Assembly (NCBI GenBank): GCA_965140765.1
Contig: OZ223309.1
Location: 3,360,388-3,424,387, forward strand
Direction: 5' to 3'
Length of the DNA stretch: 64,000 nucleotides
Source of the DNA: Sunxiuqinia sp963678245
GTDB lineage: Bacteria > Bacteroidota > Bacteroidia > Bacteroidales > Prolixibacteraceae
Positions 38,601 through 46,233 of this stretch are shown piece by piece. The notes beneath the pieces were generated by a model. That model saw only the letters and a program-made list of their open reading frames with translations. It had not been told where the DNA came from and did no database searches. How positions within the stretch are numbered: the stretch's first letter is position 1; every line of letters begins with the position of its first letter. Made by a program: the position numbers and the translations under genes.

Positions 38601-38908
38601 GATGCATCTAATGGAAGACCACTGGTCGCACCAGCAGATAACCATGTTGCACCAACGAAGTCAAAATCGCCGAGCGTATAATCCAACACTAAATCCAGGC
38701 TGTCTAGATTCACAAAATCTATAACAGAGACCTGTACCTTGTAACTATTGTCTTCGTTGTAACATACGGTTGTTACATCGTCGACGCTAGTTGTAATAGT
38801 TTGTTGCGGAGGCGTACCGATTGGCTGTGCCCAGCTTACAGCTGTAACAGCAAAGATCAGCATTCCCATCAGCATAAAACTAAAGAGCCGAGTAAATGAT
38901 TTTCTCAT
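32606..38908 (-). CDS. Giant T9SS-secreted protein with SprB-like repeats
   Basis: A 2,100-residue exported protein. It has a signal peptide ending near VSWAQP, then a cohesin-like beta domain (about 38-190). A long array follows, of about fifteen SprB-type repeats, each built on a CYG..DGxIxVxxxGG pattern and a Tyr-rich strand (roughly residues 285-1790). Next is a Big_5-type Ig-like region around NREVTIVDGDITGG and FNEDVVAGSGNVY. The last 80 residues form a type A sorting domain with VYPNPFDGFVTV and LRSGIYLMTL. It is predicted to be exported by the type IX system and fixed on the cell surface, like gliding adhesin SprB. It has no enzymatic domain, so adhesion or a surface layer role is inferred. 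Confidence 0.9.
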   Translation of the reverse strand: MRKSFTRLFSFMLMGMLIFAVTAVSWAQPIGTPPQQTITTSVDDVTTVCYNEDNSYKVQVSVIDFVNLDSLDLVLDYTLGDFDFVGATWLSAGATSGLPLDASPAYTSVTETTPGEVRIVWTDNVATHHEIQPDDSEVAILELEFQVVNATPKTVYTTTMSWDLAKSKYYWEGDAGQEAVNDLEFIGGVLNAKQIYTPAVDVGDSDALCFGGNVDVEVTLPAGLNIEYLFNDNDIAGGSWTSNAKLNVTAPSVNNTVIARNTDTGCISHMLTFDVGSADPLVFDADSSDAECYGGNGEIQFLTDGGTAPYTYWVVPAANFSAVVTKLINNPSDATLDAYKFSAATVLRPAGMYYIAVDDANGCAKLLNDAETGSSTYWMTATIAEESIIDTTSAAVVDVTCYGGNDGSISVTATGGAPKVAGYTFKLNGGSSAVGTSKTYSGLAAGSYTVTIMDSLCSRDFEFIVDQPEAVTFTIHYKDVACNVTPDGQIWVDTINGVAVDDVNSAAWSFEVFNALGGSEGVTTVGDTLAGLDPAYYTLVLTDAAGCTYDYMNSDGTDDIPVMSPAEISYTPVVTDVDCNGSSTGEIVLTSLRGAANYEFQLDGGSWSADQSIYDNLAAGTYLVNVRDADNTDRCEISQSIIIEEPTSAISITLVEDNQPTCPNGKDGNVSIDVSGGTPFLDSNDDPYYMYSVDGAPYFVGNPTFALTEGDHDISVKDMNGCEETTTVTIDALDPETISASAPFIDCYGDVVAIDTSIVSQSYAFNPDYYTLYVNTVDETGGVEFKPADEGVNADLFPAGTYYISSMSPNGCWSNVVELVIEQSPELELVDVTVQNATCNEYWDGFISVQVTGGTAISATDRYEYAVANNPVAFSNPGSTISWESFFNDDADNDSTTIIQVLEGTYYIGVRDSCQNIVQTEAITITSAESITIGDVAITNVTCYDEEDGEIDVTGVVTGGNGDYRYTLYNYDHTNSSTGSMIGSTKQASPVYSDLAAGFYKLVVDDTTEPVSCPADTTVLFVNTPSELTLDLDSLHVSCYGEEDGEIMVTISGGVGGTYGYFEDHANNYQDPDYTTDGNKYKVTINNTDPNGVSYGTYSFADDVNSKTFQVAAGKYVVQIQDAHGCSVIDSVMVEQPDMWQLTTSSTLPSDCGAADGTITVGIQGGWPGEDLEIKLDNGSWVSVTGDSHTFTGIEFGEYDIMVRNSSFPVDVNTAACYGMATETLTEPSEFAYVVNIESAKCHGDYNGKMIITDVTGGSGKYQFQLVSHNNTSYQPTNDDLWEPKTSGGTAMYVTEYTFDTLDAGHYTLYIRDDAGYTLSSCGALESWEVEEPDSLEITETMWLKDVTCNGGDDGSFEIQVQGGIAPYLYAYTESQVSPDPEHPYQMMPDVNDASLWQDSPVFKDVTSGTFIAWVVDANGCFQGGEIRSSGAVIDQHRVVIDQPVEIDLDLDGTMDATCYGVEDGKIYIDYTTGGNGSPYTFKVEGPKYDGTTVSYMFTNNGNGYTSSATLSGVFASLPDPDNNSEMYAVTAIDKLGCESDPIYVSVEQPEEFVIEAVIDEDAFICANDLSGILDIVTVSGGTSPFMYQVYRNDVLVRTWTSNNSHVVESGYEYIVEAEDDNGCMSYDTIMIETPEPVVIADIRDLTCYGEVSPTVRITATAEEGRDLMVRYQKVEGASTVGPWSSWTAFNEEDGTATHVYSSGLTYGDDNESDGHYNFQVKDEFGCISEVVFETFVPVQNELTATFTVDGTVLTISDIDGGISPYMLMVDGVDVGAVGEEVVVDSLIAGANVITIMDSHECVADTTVTIEDLMVTADPASGDAMAQEFDVVLTFNREVTIVDGDITGGTVTPGTGTEFTVAMTGADGDDLTLTVGSTIMDMGGNAFAGTTFTYTIGDNTGPMPATYTPEDGATIADNHPTLKVTFNEDVVAGSGNVYITKVGGTTPVLTIPLTAGMVDGSTVTVDYTYDPEVGGLNKNTEYYVTFDAGLVADAAGNKSLGLTDDTVWNFITGDFATGVEEPSGSLEFKVYPNPFDGFVTVDNADKLSRIVVTNVAGQRVKDIVSPNTNIDLGDLRSGIYLMTLITKDDVVAKTERLVKK

Positions 38909-39286
38909 AGCATTTGTTTTTTAATTGTACTTAATTGATTGATTGATTGTATTATATCATTCATATTCATAAATCTCTAATACGGCCAAGGCGTAACTTT
39001 CGCCAAGACTTTACAAACCTATAAAATTTATCAGCAATGTACAAGCGTTTTTTCGCATAAAAACAAAGATTTTTTACACAAATTAGCAAACACCAAAAAC
39101 GCCCAATTGCGGAGTATATGCAAAGTTCCCAAGTTTTCCATTTGAAGATTAACTTAATAATATAACTAGTAATCGGGATCTTACAACTTCAGTGAACACC
39201 CCAAATCTTCCTTCAAATTCAAAGAAGCTCCACCTGAAAATAACACACAATACAATATTTTTAAGATATCTTTGTTTTTACAAAAC
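38909..39286. other. Gene-free gap with ATTG tandem repeats
   Basis: No coding potential is evident in these 378 bases. Just upstream of the giant gene's start, ATTG is repeated four times (38934-38949), and the rest is AT-rich. The promoters of the giant gene and of the small lipoprotein gene should be here, but neither shows a full TAnnTTTG match. Confidence 0.5.
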
Positions 39287-39517
39287 ATGGAAAAAATGAA
39301 GTTAAAAGCAACTAATAAACTGATGGTTACAATTGTAGCAGGCCTCTTATTTGCAATTTCGTCATGTAAAACCTGCAAATGTCCGGCATACAGCCAACGG
39401 TTGGATGAGAAAGAGAAGATAAAACTCACCACCCCTTCAACGGTTGATGCAAACTACACAGAGAAACTGATTTTAAACGACATATCCCAAATTGAAAACA
39501 AGCACTCCAATTTATAA
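39287..39517 (+). CDS. Small predicted lipoprotein
   Basis: A 76-residue protein with a signal peptide and lipobox (LLFAISSC), giving a mature N terminus CKTCKCPAYSQ. The CxCPAYS-type start is seen in many short Bacteroidota lipoproteins of unknown role. The ATG at 39287 is used; another at 39296 is possible. It stands alone, followed by an 18-base palindrome. Confidence 0.65.
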   Translation: MEKMKLKATNKLMVTIVAGLLFAISSCKTCKCPAYSQRLDEKEKIKLTTPSTVDANYTEKLILNDISQIENKHSNL

Positions 39518-39537
39518 GTTTTCAGAATCTTTTTTAA

Positions 39538-39555
39538 ATGTGTTTTAAAACACAT
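39538..39555. repeat. Perfect 18-base palindrome
   Basis: ATGTGTTTTAAAACACAT is its own reverse complement. It lies 20 bases after the small lipoprotein stop. It could be an operator or a bidirectional hairpin; no T-run follows. Confidence 0.6.
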
Positions 39556-39903
39556 ATGCAATTAAGAAAAGTACAGCACAAACCAATTCATGCATTTTTT
39601 CGGTCTATACCCGGATGAAATTATCTCTACAGACCACCGTAAAGCCCATTATTATTTCCAATTTCAAGACGGAACTCCGCACCACCTGCACAGTTCACTC
39701 GCAAACTCGAAAGCTAAAAATCATAATAATTCAATATATTTCAACAACTTAAGCGATTTTAAACCCTCTGAGAATTCAATATTTAAAGCAAACACGTGTA
39801 ATTGCACAGAATTTTTATTTTAAAACCACTTATTCGAAGCTTAATTTGAGTAGCATATACAATTATATATATAGCCAATAAAACACATCGAATAATTTGA
39901 GAC

Positions 39904-39937
39904 TGTCATTGAGTTCATCATGAAACAATCAATGACA
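39904..39937. repeat. Inverted repeat of 9 base pairs
   Basis: TGTCATTGA at 39904-39912 is the reverse complement of TCAATGACA at 39929-39937. A second small palindrome, TTCATcATGAA, lies in the spacer. It sits 285 bases upstream of gap. Confidence 0.5.
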
Positions 39938-40115
39938 ATGAAATGAAAAAGGAATAACTACTTTCGACTGCTTTAGAAAACTCTATAGGCAAATATGCAG
40001 GAAATCATTACGCAAAAAAGAATCAATTATACAATGAACTCAATTTGAAGTTTAAAAAGGAAACATTAACTGAATTTTAAGCTCTCGTGAAAATAAATAA
40101 ATCAAAATCGAAAAA

Positions 40116-40147
40116 TTTGATCATCTAGATTTTAGTTAGTTATTTTG
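40116..40147 (+). promoter_or_regulatory. Probable promoter of gap
   Basis: TTTG at 40116-40119 is followed after 21 bases by TATTTTG (40141-40147), one base short of TAnnTTTG. It would give a leader of about 70 bases before the gap ATG. Confidence 0.35.
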
Positions 40148-40222
40148 TGGGGCTTTGAAAAAAATTAGATAAAAGCTAATAAATCAAAAGAATAATCTTT
40201 CATTAATTTTAAATTATCAACT

Positions 40223-41230
40223 ATGTCAAAAATTAAAATCGGTATCAACGGATTTGGTCGCATCGGTCGCTTTGTTTTCCGTCAAGCTATTGCAAAAGGA
40301 ACAATTCAAATTGTAGCAATCAACGACTTGATCGATGTAGACTACATGGCTTACATGCTTAAATATGATTCAACTCACGGGCAGTTTGACGGTGACGTTG
40401 CTGTAAAAGACGGAAAATTGATCGTAAACGGTGATGAAATCCGCGTAACAGCAGAAAGAAATCCAGCCGACATTAACTGGGGAGCTGTTGAGGCTGAATA
40501 CGTTGTTGAATCAACCGGTCTTTTCTTAACGAAAGAATCAGCTCAAGGTCACTTGGACGCAGGTGCTAAAAAAGTAGTCATGTCTGCTCCTTCAAAAGAC
40601 GATACTCCAATGTTCGTTATGGGTGTTAACAATGCATCTTATACAAACGAAATGAATTTTGTTTCAAACGCTTCTTGTACAACAAACTGTTTGGCTCCTG
40701 TAGCTAAAGTATTGAATGACAAATTCGGTATCAAAGAAGGTTTGATGACAACTGTTCACGCAACTACTGCAACTCAAAAAACTGTTGACGGTCCTTCTAT
40801 GAAAGACTGGAGAGGTGGTCGTGGAGCTGGTCAAAACATCATCCCATCTTCAACTGGTGCTGCTAAAGCTGTTGGTAAAGTAATTCCAGAATTGAACGGG
40901 AAATTGACCGGTATGGCTTTCCGTGTTCCTACTCCTGACGTTTCAGTTGTTGACTTAACTGTGACTTTGGAAAAAGGTGCTTCATACAAAGAAATTTGCG
41001 CTGCCATGAAAGAAGCTTCTGAAGGCGAATTGGCTGGTGTACTTGGTTATACAGAAGACATGGTTGTTTCTAACGACTTCGTTGGCGACACTCGTACTTC
41101 TATCTTCGACGCTGGCGCTGGGATCTCTTTGTCTCCAAACTTCGTAAAAGTTGTTTCTTGGTATGACAATGAAATGGGTTACTCAGCAAAAGTTTGCGAA
41201 TTGATCCAATACATGGACTCAGTAAAATAA
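40223..41230 (+). CDS. gap: Glyceraldehyde-3-phosphate dehydrogenase, type I
   Basis: A 335-residue phosphorylating GAPDH of glycolysis. The NAD-binding start KIGINGFGRIGRFVFR, the catalytic cysteine in SNASCTTNCLAP and the substrate-binding HATTATQKTVDGP are canonical. It is monocistronic, with its own probable promoter and a strong terminator at 41255-41284. Its very even codon choice and the short leader fit a highly expressed gene. Confidence 0.98.
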   Translation: MSKIKIGINGFGRIGRFVFRQAIAKGTIQIVAINDLIDVDYMAYMLKYDSTHGQFDGDVAVKDGKLIVNGDEIRVTAERNPADINWGAVEAEYVVESTGLFLTKESAQGHLDAGAKKVVMSAPSKDDTPMFVMGVNNASYTNEMNFVSNASCTTNCLAPVAKVLNDKFGIKEGLMTTVHATTATQKTVDGPSMKDWRGGRGAGQNIIPSSTGAAKAVGKVIPELNGKLTGMAFRVPTPDVSVVDLTVTLEKGASYKEICAAMKEASEGELAGVLGYTEDMVVSNDFVGDTRTSIFDAGAGISLSPNFVKVVSWYDNEMGYSAKVCELIQYMDSVK

Positions 41231-41254
41231 TTACTGAAACCAATTAGAATATTG

Positions 41255-41284
41255 AAAAGGCATCCTTTTGGGTGCCTTTTTTTG
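41255..41284 (+). terminator. Terminator of gap
   Basis: Arms 41255-41265 and 41270-41280 pair over eleven positions with one G-U, with a TTTT loop, followed by a T-run to 41283. It lies 25 bases after the gap stop. Confidence 0.9.
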
Positions 41285-41545
41285 TTTGAAAACAGTTTTA
41301 CTTCAAATACGAGTTTACACAAAAGTATTATGCTTATTAATGGATAGGATTTACTTTCAGAATTATAAAAGCAGCCGGTAAGCTATTTTTGACTCCCTTC
41401 AAATTATTTTAATAGTTCGCCTCCTTTTTTAAACCAATCGTAGATCATCGCTTTTTTCAAAAAGTACTATTCCAAATTAATACTCTCAATGACAGCAATA
41501 GATACTGAATTAAACAAGTGTAACAACGTATTAACCGAAAGAATG

Positions 41546-42793
41546 TTATTCATATCTCAAACTTTCAATCGGATCCATACGTGCTGCCTTTTGCGCAGGA
41601 TAATAGCCTGAAATAATTCCAACAGCAAAACACAACAACACCCCGGTAAACATCCACAACCAAGGCACAATAAACTGACTATCAATCATCATCGAAATGA
41701 TATTGCCGACCAGAATTCCCAAAATAATGCCTACAACACCTCCAATTTGCCCTATCACAACAGCTTCAATTAAAAACTGCTGACGAACTAATGAAGAATT
41801 CGCCCCAATTGCTTTCCTGATACCAATTTCGCGAGTTCGTTCTGTGACCGAAACCAGCATAATATTCATCAGCCCAATAGCTGCGCCAAAAAGAGTAATG
41901 AATCCAATGATAGTTGCTACAAGCGTGATATTTCGAATATTATTCAATAGCATATTAACCAAATTATCACTCTTTTCAATATTGAAATCTGTTTCATCAG
42001 TAGGTCGTAAATTTCTTACGTTTCGAAAATCAGCTTCAGCCTGACCGATCGCAGCCTCAAGCAATTGACCATTGTCAACCTTAATCTGAATATTAAAATT
42101 CATTTGTGGCCTGGAAAAATAATTCCGCACCGTGTAATACGGTAAAAAACAAATCTCATCTCCACCACTGCCAAAGCCGCCACCTTTTGGCTTGAGTGTG
42201 CCGACTACCTCATAACGCCCGGCTCCAATACTTACCTCTTTATGAAGCGGATTTTCATTCTTATCAAACAGCCTTTTAACCAACCCACTACCTAGCAACA
42301 CCTTATTTAAGCCTGACTCGATATCCGTATTGGAAAAATTACGCCCTCGTTCTATTTCAAACCCTGATGTTGCCAGGTAATTTTCGTCAATTCCACGAAC
42401 GTTAACATTCGGATTCGATTTCTTTGTTTGAAACTTCACCGTCGCATTTCCGGTACCATTAACCGAAATGGAAACTAAGGCAGGAAAACTAAAGTGCTCC
42501 TTAAATCCCTGTGCCTGATAATAACTAATGTATTGATGATTTTTTTTCCGCACCCGACTTTCACCTTGCTGAATCTGTATTGCCCGTGAAGTAATTGTAA
42601 ACGAATTCGCCCCCATAAAGTTAAACTCATTAGTAATAGAAGCCTTTATTGAATCAATAGCAGTTAGTATTCCCACAAGTGCTGTAATTCCAATTGCAAT
42701 AATCAAAACTGTTAGAATAGTGCGCAATAAATTCGACTGAATGGCATTCAACGAAATTCTCAAATTCTCATGGACTAATGTTTGATATTGCAT
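41546..42793 (-). CDS. ABC transporter permease, MacB/FtsX type
   Basis: A 415-residue permease. The first membrane segment (about 22-45) leads into a periplasmic MacB-PCD domain (46-285), then three more membrane segments with the FtsX motif IGLMNIMLVSVTERTREIGI and RKAIGAN. It ends in ARMDPIESLRYE. Such proteins export peptides, lipoproteins or drugs with a separate ATPase and a membrane fusion protein; neither is encoded next to it in this window. It stands alone on the minus strand. Confidence 0.92.
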   Translation of the reverse strand: MQYQTLVHENLRISLNAIQSNLLRTILTVLIIAIGITALVGILTAIDSIKASITNEFNFMGANSFTITSRAIQIQQGESRVRKKNHQYISYYQAQGFKEHFSFPALVSISVNGTGNATVKFQTKKSNPNVNVRGIDENYLATSGFEIERGRNFSNTDIESGLNKVLLGSGLVKRLFDKNENPLHKEVSIGAGRYEVVGTLKPKGGGFGSGGDEICFLPYYTVRNYFSRPQMNFNIQIKVDNGQLLEAAIGQAEADFRNVRNLRPTDETDFNIEKSDNLVNMLLNNIRNITLVATIIGFITLFGAAIGLMNIMLVSVTERTREIGIRKAIGANSSLVRQQFLIEAVVIGQIGGVVGIILGILVGNIISMMIDSQFIVPWLWMFTGVLLCFAVGIISGYYPAQKAARMDPIESLRYE

Positions 42794-43114
42794 AATAATA
42801 TTTTTCGAATCGGTAAGATCACCAATTAAAAATACTAAAACAATGCATTCATCAATAAATTTTTCGAATTTAAAAGACCATTTTTCATCGAATATACGAA
42901 ACTAAAGTTTAATTTTTCGTTAATCGGACCAATCAAAAACCCAAACAACCCAATTTCAAGTCACTATTAATCAAAACAATAAACAACCAAAATTTTCAAT
43001 TAATCTTTTTTAACATTTATAAACTAACCTTTTGCAACCTCTCACCGTTAAAAACACCTGTGTGCTTAAACAACAGCTTTTATTGCTAAAGAATTTTTTC
43101 GAAAAGATAACTGC
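42794..43114. other. Intergenic gap with no identified feature
   Basis: 321 AT-rich bases between the divergent permease and PRiA4-ORF3-like genes. No ORF, RNA gene or strong hairpin was seen. Both promoters should lie here, but no full TAnnTTTG match was found. Confidence 0.4.
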
Positions 43115-43642
43115 ATGGTATATCAGTTTAAAATAACTTCTATTGAAAATTCGGAATTTTTACGCGTAATTGAAATAGATGCGGAAAGAAGTTTTGCTGA
43201 TCTCCATTGGTGCATTCAAAATTGTTGTCAGTATGCTTCAGATCAACTTGCCTCTTTTTTTGTTGCGGGTGACAATTTCGGAATACAAAAGGAAATCACA
43301 TTCCTAGACTGTGGCAAAAATGGCTCCCGGATTGAGGTCATGGGAAAAACCAAGCTACATGATATCCTCTCTGACACAGGACAGCGATTGCTGTATGTGT
43401 TCGATTTTTTTAGTGACAGATCTTTTTATATTGAATTAACTAAAATTTACATGAAAAAGCATCTTCAAGAAAACCAAGTCACCGAGATACAAGGTGATGC
43501 CCCTGCACAAGTACTGGAAGAAGAACTCCAGGACCAGGGTCAAGTAATTCTCGAAACGGAGAATGGTTACCAAGATTATGGTGATTTAGATGATTATACC
43601 GAAATTTTTGGAGAAATGGAGGATCTAATCGAAGGGGACTAA
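43115..43642 (+). CDS. Plasmid pRiA4b ORF-3-like protein
   Basis: A 175-residue protein of the PRiA4_ORF3 (PF07929) family: VYQFKITSIEN, then the FADLHWCIQNCCQYASDQLA segment, then LLYVFDFFSDRSFYIEL. The C-terminal 45 residues are strongly acidic. Family members are scattered on plasmids and chromosomes and have no firm function. Its stop codon lies inside a strong terminator hairpin. The next gene is miaA. Confidence 0.82.
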   Translation: MVYQFKITSIENSEFLRVIEIDAERSFADLHWCIQNCCQYASDQLASFFVAGDNFGIQKEITFLDCGKNGSRIEVMGKTKLHDILSDTGQRLLYVFDFFSDRSFYIELTKIYMKKHLQENQVTEIQGDAPAQVLEEELQDQGQVILETENGYQDYGDLDDYTEIFGEMEDLIEGD

Positions 43643-43662
43643 CAGGTCCCCTTCCTGTTTTT
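43631..43662 (+). terminator. Terminator that includes a stop codon in its loop
   Basis: Arms 43631-43639 and 43646-43654 pair perfectly over nine base pairs. The TAA stop of the preceding gene is in the six-base loop (43640-43645), and CTGTTTTTA follows. The last coding bases therefore form the left arm. Confidence 0.8.
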
Positions 43663-43702
43663 AGGTAAAACCTTTACCTTTGGCTCTTCAACTATTCAAA
43701 CA

Positions 43703-44608
43703 ATGCGCAAAACACTAATTGTTATTCAAGGGTCTACTGGTGTTGGGAAAACAAAACTAAGCATCGAACTTGCGAACTATTTCAACACCGAAATAATATC
43801 ATCCGATTCCCGTCAAATATTTAAAGAGCTATCGATTGGAACTGCTGTTCCTTCTCCAGATGAGCTGAATCAAGTTCCTCATCACTTTATCCATTCACAT
43901 TCCATTCACGAAAACTACAATGCAAGCCGCTTCGAAAGCGAGGCCATAAAATTAATTACTGACTTATTTGAAACGCATTCAACTGTGATTATGAGTGGTG
44001 GCTCCATGCTGTATGTTGATGCTGTATGCAATGGAATTGACTTCCAGCCGGACGTTGATCCTGAAATTCGTAAACATCTAACACGTGAATTCGAGGAAAC
44101 CGGACTGGAGCACCTCAGGCTGAAACTGAAGCAACTCGACCCAGCATATTACGAAAAGGTCGATTTAAAGAATCCGAAACGTATTATACGGGCTCTCGAA
44201 ATATGCATGATGACCGGCAAAACCTTTACTTCTTTTCGAACTAAAACCGTAAAACAACGCCCATTTAAAATTATCAAAATTGGTCTGAACATGGATCGGG
44301 GGCAACTTTACAACCGAATCAATAAACGCGTTGACCAAATGATGGAAGAAGGCTTGGAGGACGAAGTACGCCAAGTATTTCCTTACAAAAATCTCAACTC
44401 ATTAAATACAGTCGGATACAAAGAACTATTTGCCTACTTGAATGGCGAGATCACCAAAGAAAAAGCGGTAGAGCTGATCAAACGAAACAGCCGCCACTAT
44501 GCTCGTAAGCAGTTGACCTGGCTACGGAAAGATGAAAACATACATTGGTATGAGCCTCATCAAGCAAATGAAATCATTAAGTTTATCGAAAATAGTATTG
44601 CAGAATGA
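43703..44608 (+). CDS. miaA: tRNA dimethylallyltransferase
   Basis: A 301-residue MiaA, which transfers a dimethylallyl group to A37 of tRNAs that read UNN codons. The P-loop GSTGVGKT is at residues 10-17, and the conserved SSDSRQIFKELSIGTA segment (typical DSRQxY) is present, as is the RHYARKQLTWLRKD motif near the C terminus. Its stop overlaps the start of the next gene by four bases. It uses DMAPP, the same precursor pool as the prenyl synthase encoded at 55299. Confidence 0.97.
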   Translation: MRKTLIVIQGSTGVGKTKLSIELANYFNTEIISSDSRQIFKELSIGTAVPSPDELNQVPHHFIHSHSIHENYNASRFESEAIKLITDLFETHSTVIMSGGSMLYVDAVCNGIDFQPDVDPEIRKHLTREFEETGLEHLRLKLKQLDPAYYEKVDLKNPKRIIRALEICMMTGKTFTSFRTKTVKQRPFKIIKIGLNMDRGQLYNRINKRVDQMMEEGLEDEVRQVFPYKNLNSLNTVGYKELFAYLNGEITKEKAVELIKRNSRHYARKQLTWLRKDENIHWYEPHQANEIIKFIENSIAE

Positions 44609-45063
44609 ACCGGCAAGCCAACGCAAAATTCAATATTCGTGTTTACGGACTCTTTATGAATGAAAAAGATGAAGTATTATTGACTGATGAATTTCAACTC
44701 AATACAAAAATGACGAAATTTCCCGGCGGTGGGCTTCAATTTGGAGAAGGCACAATTGATTGCTTAAAGCGTGAAATGTTGGAAGAGTGTAATCAGTCGA
44801 TTGAACAAATAGTGCATTTTTACACCACCGACTTCTATCAGAAAGCACGCTATTTTGAAAATCAACAACTGATCAGCATTTATTACGAGGCGAGACTAAA
44901 ACCACCAATCAACTTTAAAATCTCAACCAAAGCTTTTGATTTTCCTGAACTAAAAAATGGGAATCAATGCTTTCGCTGGGTTAAAATAAAAGAGCTAAAA
45001 GCTGATGAATTATCTTTCCCAATTGATAAACATGTTGCAAATTTGCTAGTCCAACAAACATGA
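44605..45063 (+). CDS. Nudix hydrolase
   Basis: A 152-residue protein with a complete Nudix box, GGLQFGEGTIDCLKREMLEE, which fits Gx5Ex7REUxEExGU. It hydrolyses nucleoside diphosphates linked to another moiety; the substrate is not clear. It overlaps miaA by four bases, so the two are coupled in translation. Confidence 0.88.
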   Translation: MNRQANAKFNIRVYGLFMNEKDEVLLTDEFQLNTKMTKFPGGGLQFGEGTIDCLKREMLEECNQSIEQIVHFYTTDFYQKARYFENQQLISIYYEARLKPPINFKISTKAFDFPELKNGNQCFRWVKIKELKADELSFPIDKHVANLLVQQT

Positions 45064-45084
45064 GAATAAGTTTATCCCAAAACC

Positions 45085-46233
45085 ATGATCAAAACTGTAA
45101 AAATAATTGGCCCGGCCTATCCGTTCCGTGGAGGACTAGCATCCTACAATCAACGGTTGGCAGAGGAGTTTCAATCACAGGAAATGGAAGTTGAAATTGA
45201 AACCTTCACAATTCAATACCCAGGTTTGCTATTCCCCGGGAAGTCGCAATATGTGGATGGACCTGCTCCCGACAATTTAAATATCAAACGAACCGTCAAC
45301 TCTGTAAACCCGATTAATTGGATTAAAGTTGGTAAACGTATTCAAAAAGAGAAGCCTGATCTACTAATGGTTCGCTACTGGCTCCCGTTTATGGGTCCGG
45401 TTTTGGGTACAATTTGTCGTCTGGTGAGAAAAAATAAACACACCAAAGTTATTTGCTTAGCCGACAATATCATTCCACATGAAAAAAGGCCAGGTGACAA
45501 ACCTCTTACAAGCTATTTCATGGAAAGCATCGATGGGATGGTTGCCATGTCGCAATCTGTCCTCAACGACATAGATACCTTCACCCCCGAACTTCCTCGG
45601 AAACTTTGTCCTCATCCACTGTTTGACAATTTTGGAGAGAAAATTGAAAAAGAAAAAGCCAAAGAATTACTTCAACTTGAGCAAGGAGTTAGTTATTTGC
45701 TTTTCTTTGGTTTTATTCGCGATTACAAAGGACTAGACCTTTTATTGAAAGCAATTTCGGATGAACGAATAAAAAAGCTACCGGTCAAACTAATTATTGC
45801 CGGTGAGTTTTACACAAAGCCCGAACCCTATCTGCAAATGATAGAAAGTCTCGGATTGAAAAATCATGTTTTATTACATACCGACTTTATCCCCAACGAA
45901 AAAGTAAGCCAATACTTTTGTGCATCCGATCTGGTGGTACAGCCCTACAAACACGCCACCCAAAGTGGCGTAACTCAAATTGGCTATCATTTCGAAAAAT
46001 CGATGCTGGTAACCGATGTTGGAGGCCTTTCTGAGATTATTCCTGATAAGAAAATTGGTTATGTAGTTACTCCAAATGAACAAGCGATAACCGACGCAAT
46101 ATTGGATTTTTACGATAAAAATCGTCAGCCAATATTCGAAAAAAATATCATTGAAGAGAAGAAAAAGTTTTCGTGGACCAATATGGTAAATGCTTTTATC
46201 TCCGTTTACAACAAATTAAACCAGACCGCATGA
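45085..46233 (+). CDS. Glycosyltransferase family 4-like
   Basis: A 382-residue GT-B fold enzyme. The N-terminal half starts KIIGPAYPFRGGLASYNQRL, and the C-terminal donor domain contains FFGFIRDYKGLDLLLKAI and KYQ-like CASDLVVQPYKHATQSGV, with the EX7E-type spacing. It probably extends a surface polysaccharide or lipid-linked sugar. Its last codon overlaps the gmhA start. Confidence 0.88.
   Translation: MIKTVKIIGPAYPFRGGLASYNQRLAEEFQSQEMEVEIETFTIQYPGLLFPGKSQYVDGPAPDNLNIKRTVNSVNPINWIKVGKRIQKEKPDLLMVRYWLPFMGPVLGTICRLVRKNKHTKVICLADNIIPHEKRPGDKPLTSYFMESIDGMVAMSQSVLNDIDTFTPELPRKLCPHPLFDNFGEKIEKEKAKELLQLEQGVSYLLFFGFIRDYKGLDLLLKAISDERIKKLPVKLIIAGEFYTKPEPYLQMIESLGLKNHVLLHTDFIPNEKVSQYFCASDLVVQPYKHATQSGVTQIGYHFEKSMLVTDVGGLSEIIPDKKIGYVVTPNEQAITDAILDFYDKNRQPIFEKNIIEEKKKFSWTNMVNAFISVYNKLNQTA

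Larger units (their letters stand above)
39518..40115. other. Gene-poor region with two inverted repeats
   Basis: This AT-rich stretch has no convincing gene. An open frame of 77 codons (39590-39823) has low-complexity sequence and no known motif. Two inverted repeats are visible: a perfect 18-base palindrome at 39538-39555 and a 9-base-pair inverted repeat with a 16-base spacer at 39904-39937. A further short frame near 39960-40080 ends in LKFKKETLTEF and could be a gene remnant. Confidence 0.45.

Noticed and set aside
32606..38908. CRISPR-like or other DNA repeats inside the 6.3 kb gene.
   Set aside because: The repetition is at protein level (SprB-like repeats) and the DNA units diverge; there is no regular spacer pattern.
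39590..39823. A 77-codon ORF in the gene-poor region before gap.
   Set aside because: Its sequence is Asn/Ser/His-rich with no domain and no clear ribosome binding site; it reads like chance coding in AT-rich DNA.
43115..43642. The pRiA4b ORF-3-like gene as a sign of a plasmid or transposon insertion.
   Set aside because: No inverted repeats, transposase or composition change flank it; members of this family are common on chromosomes.
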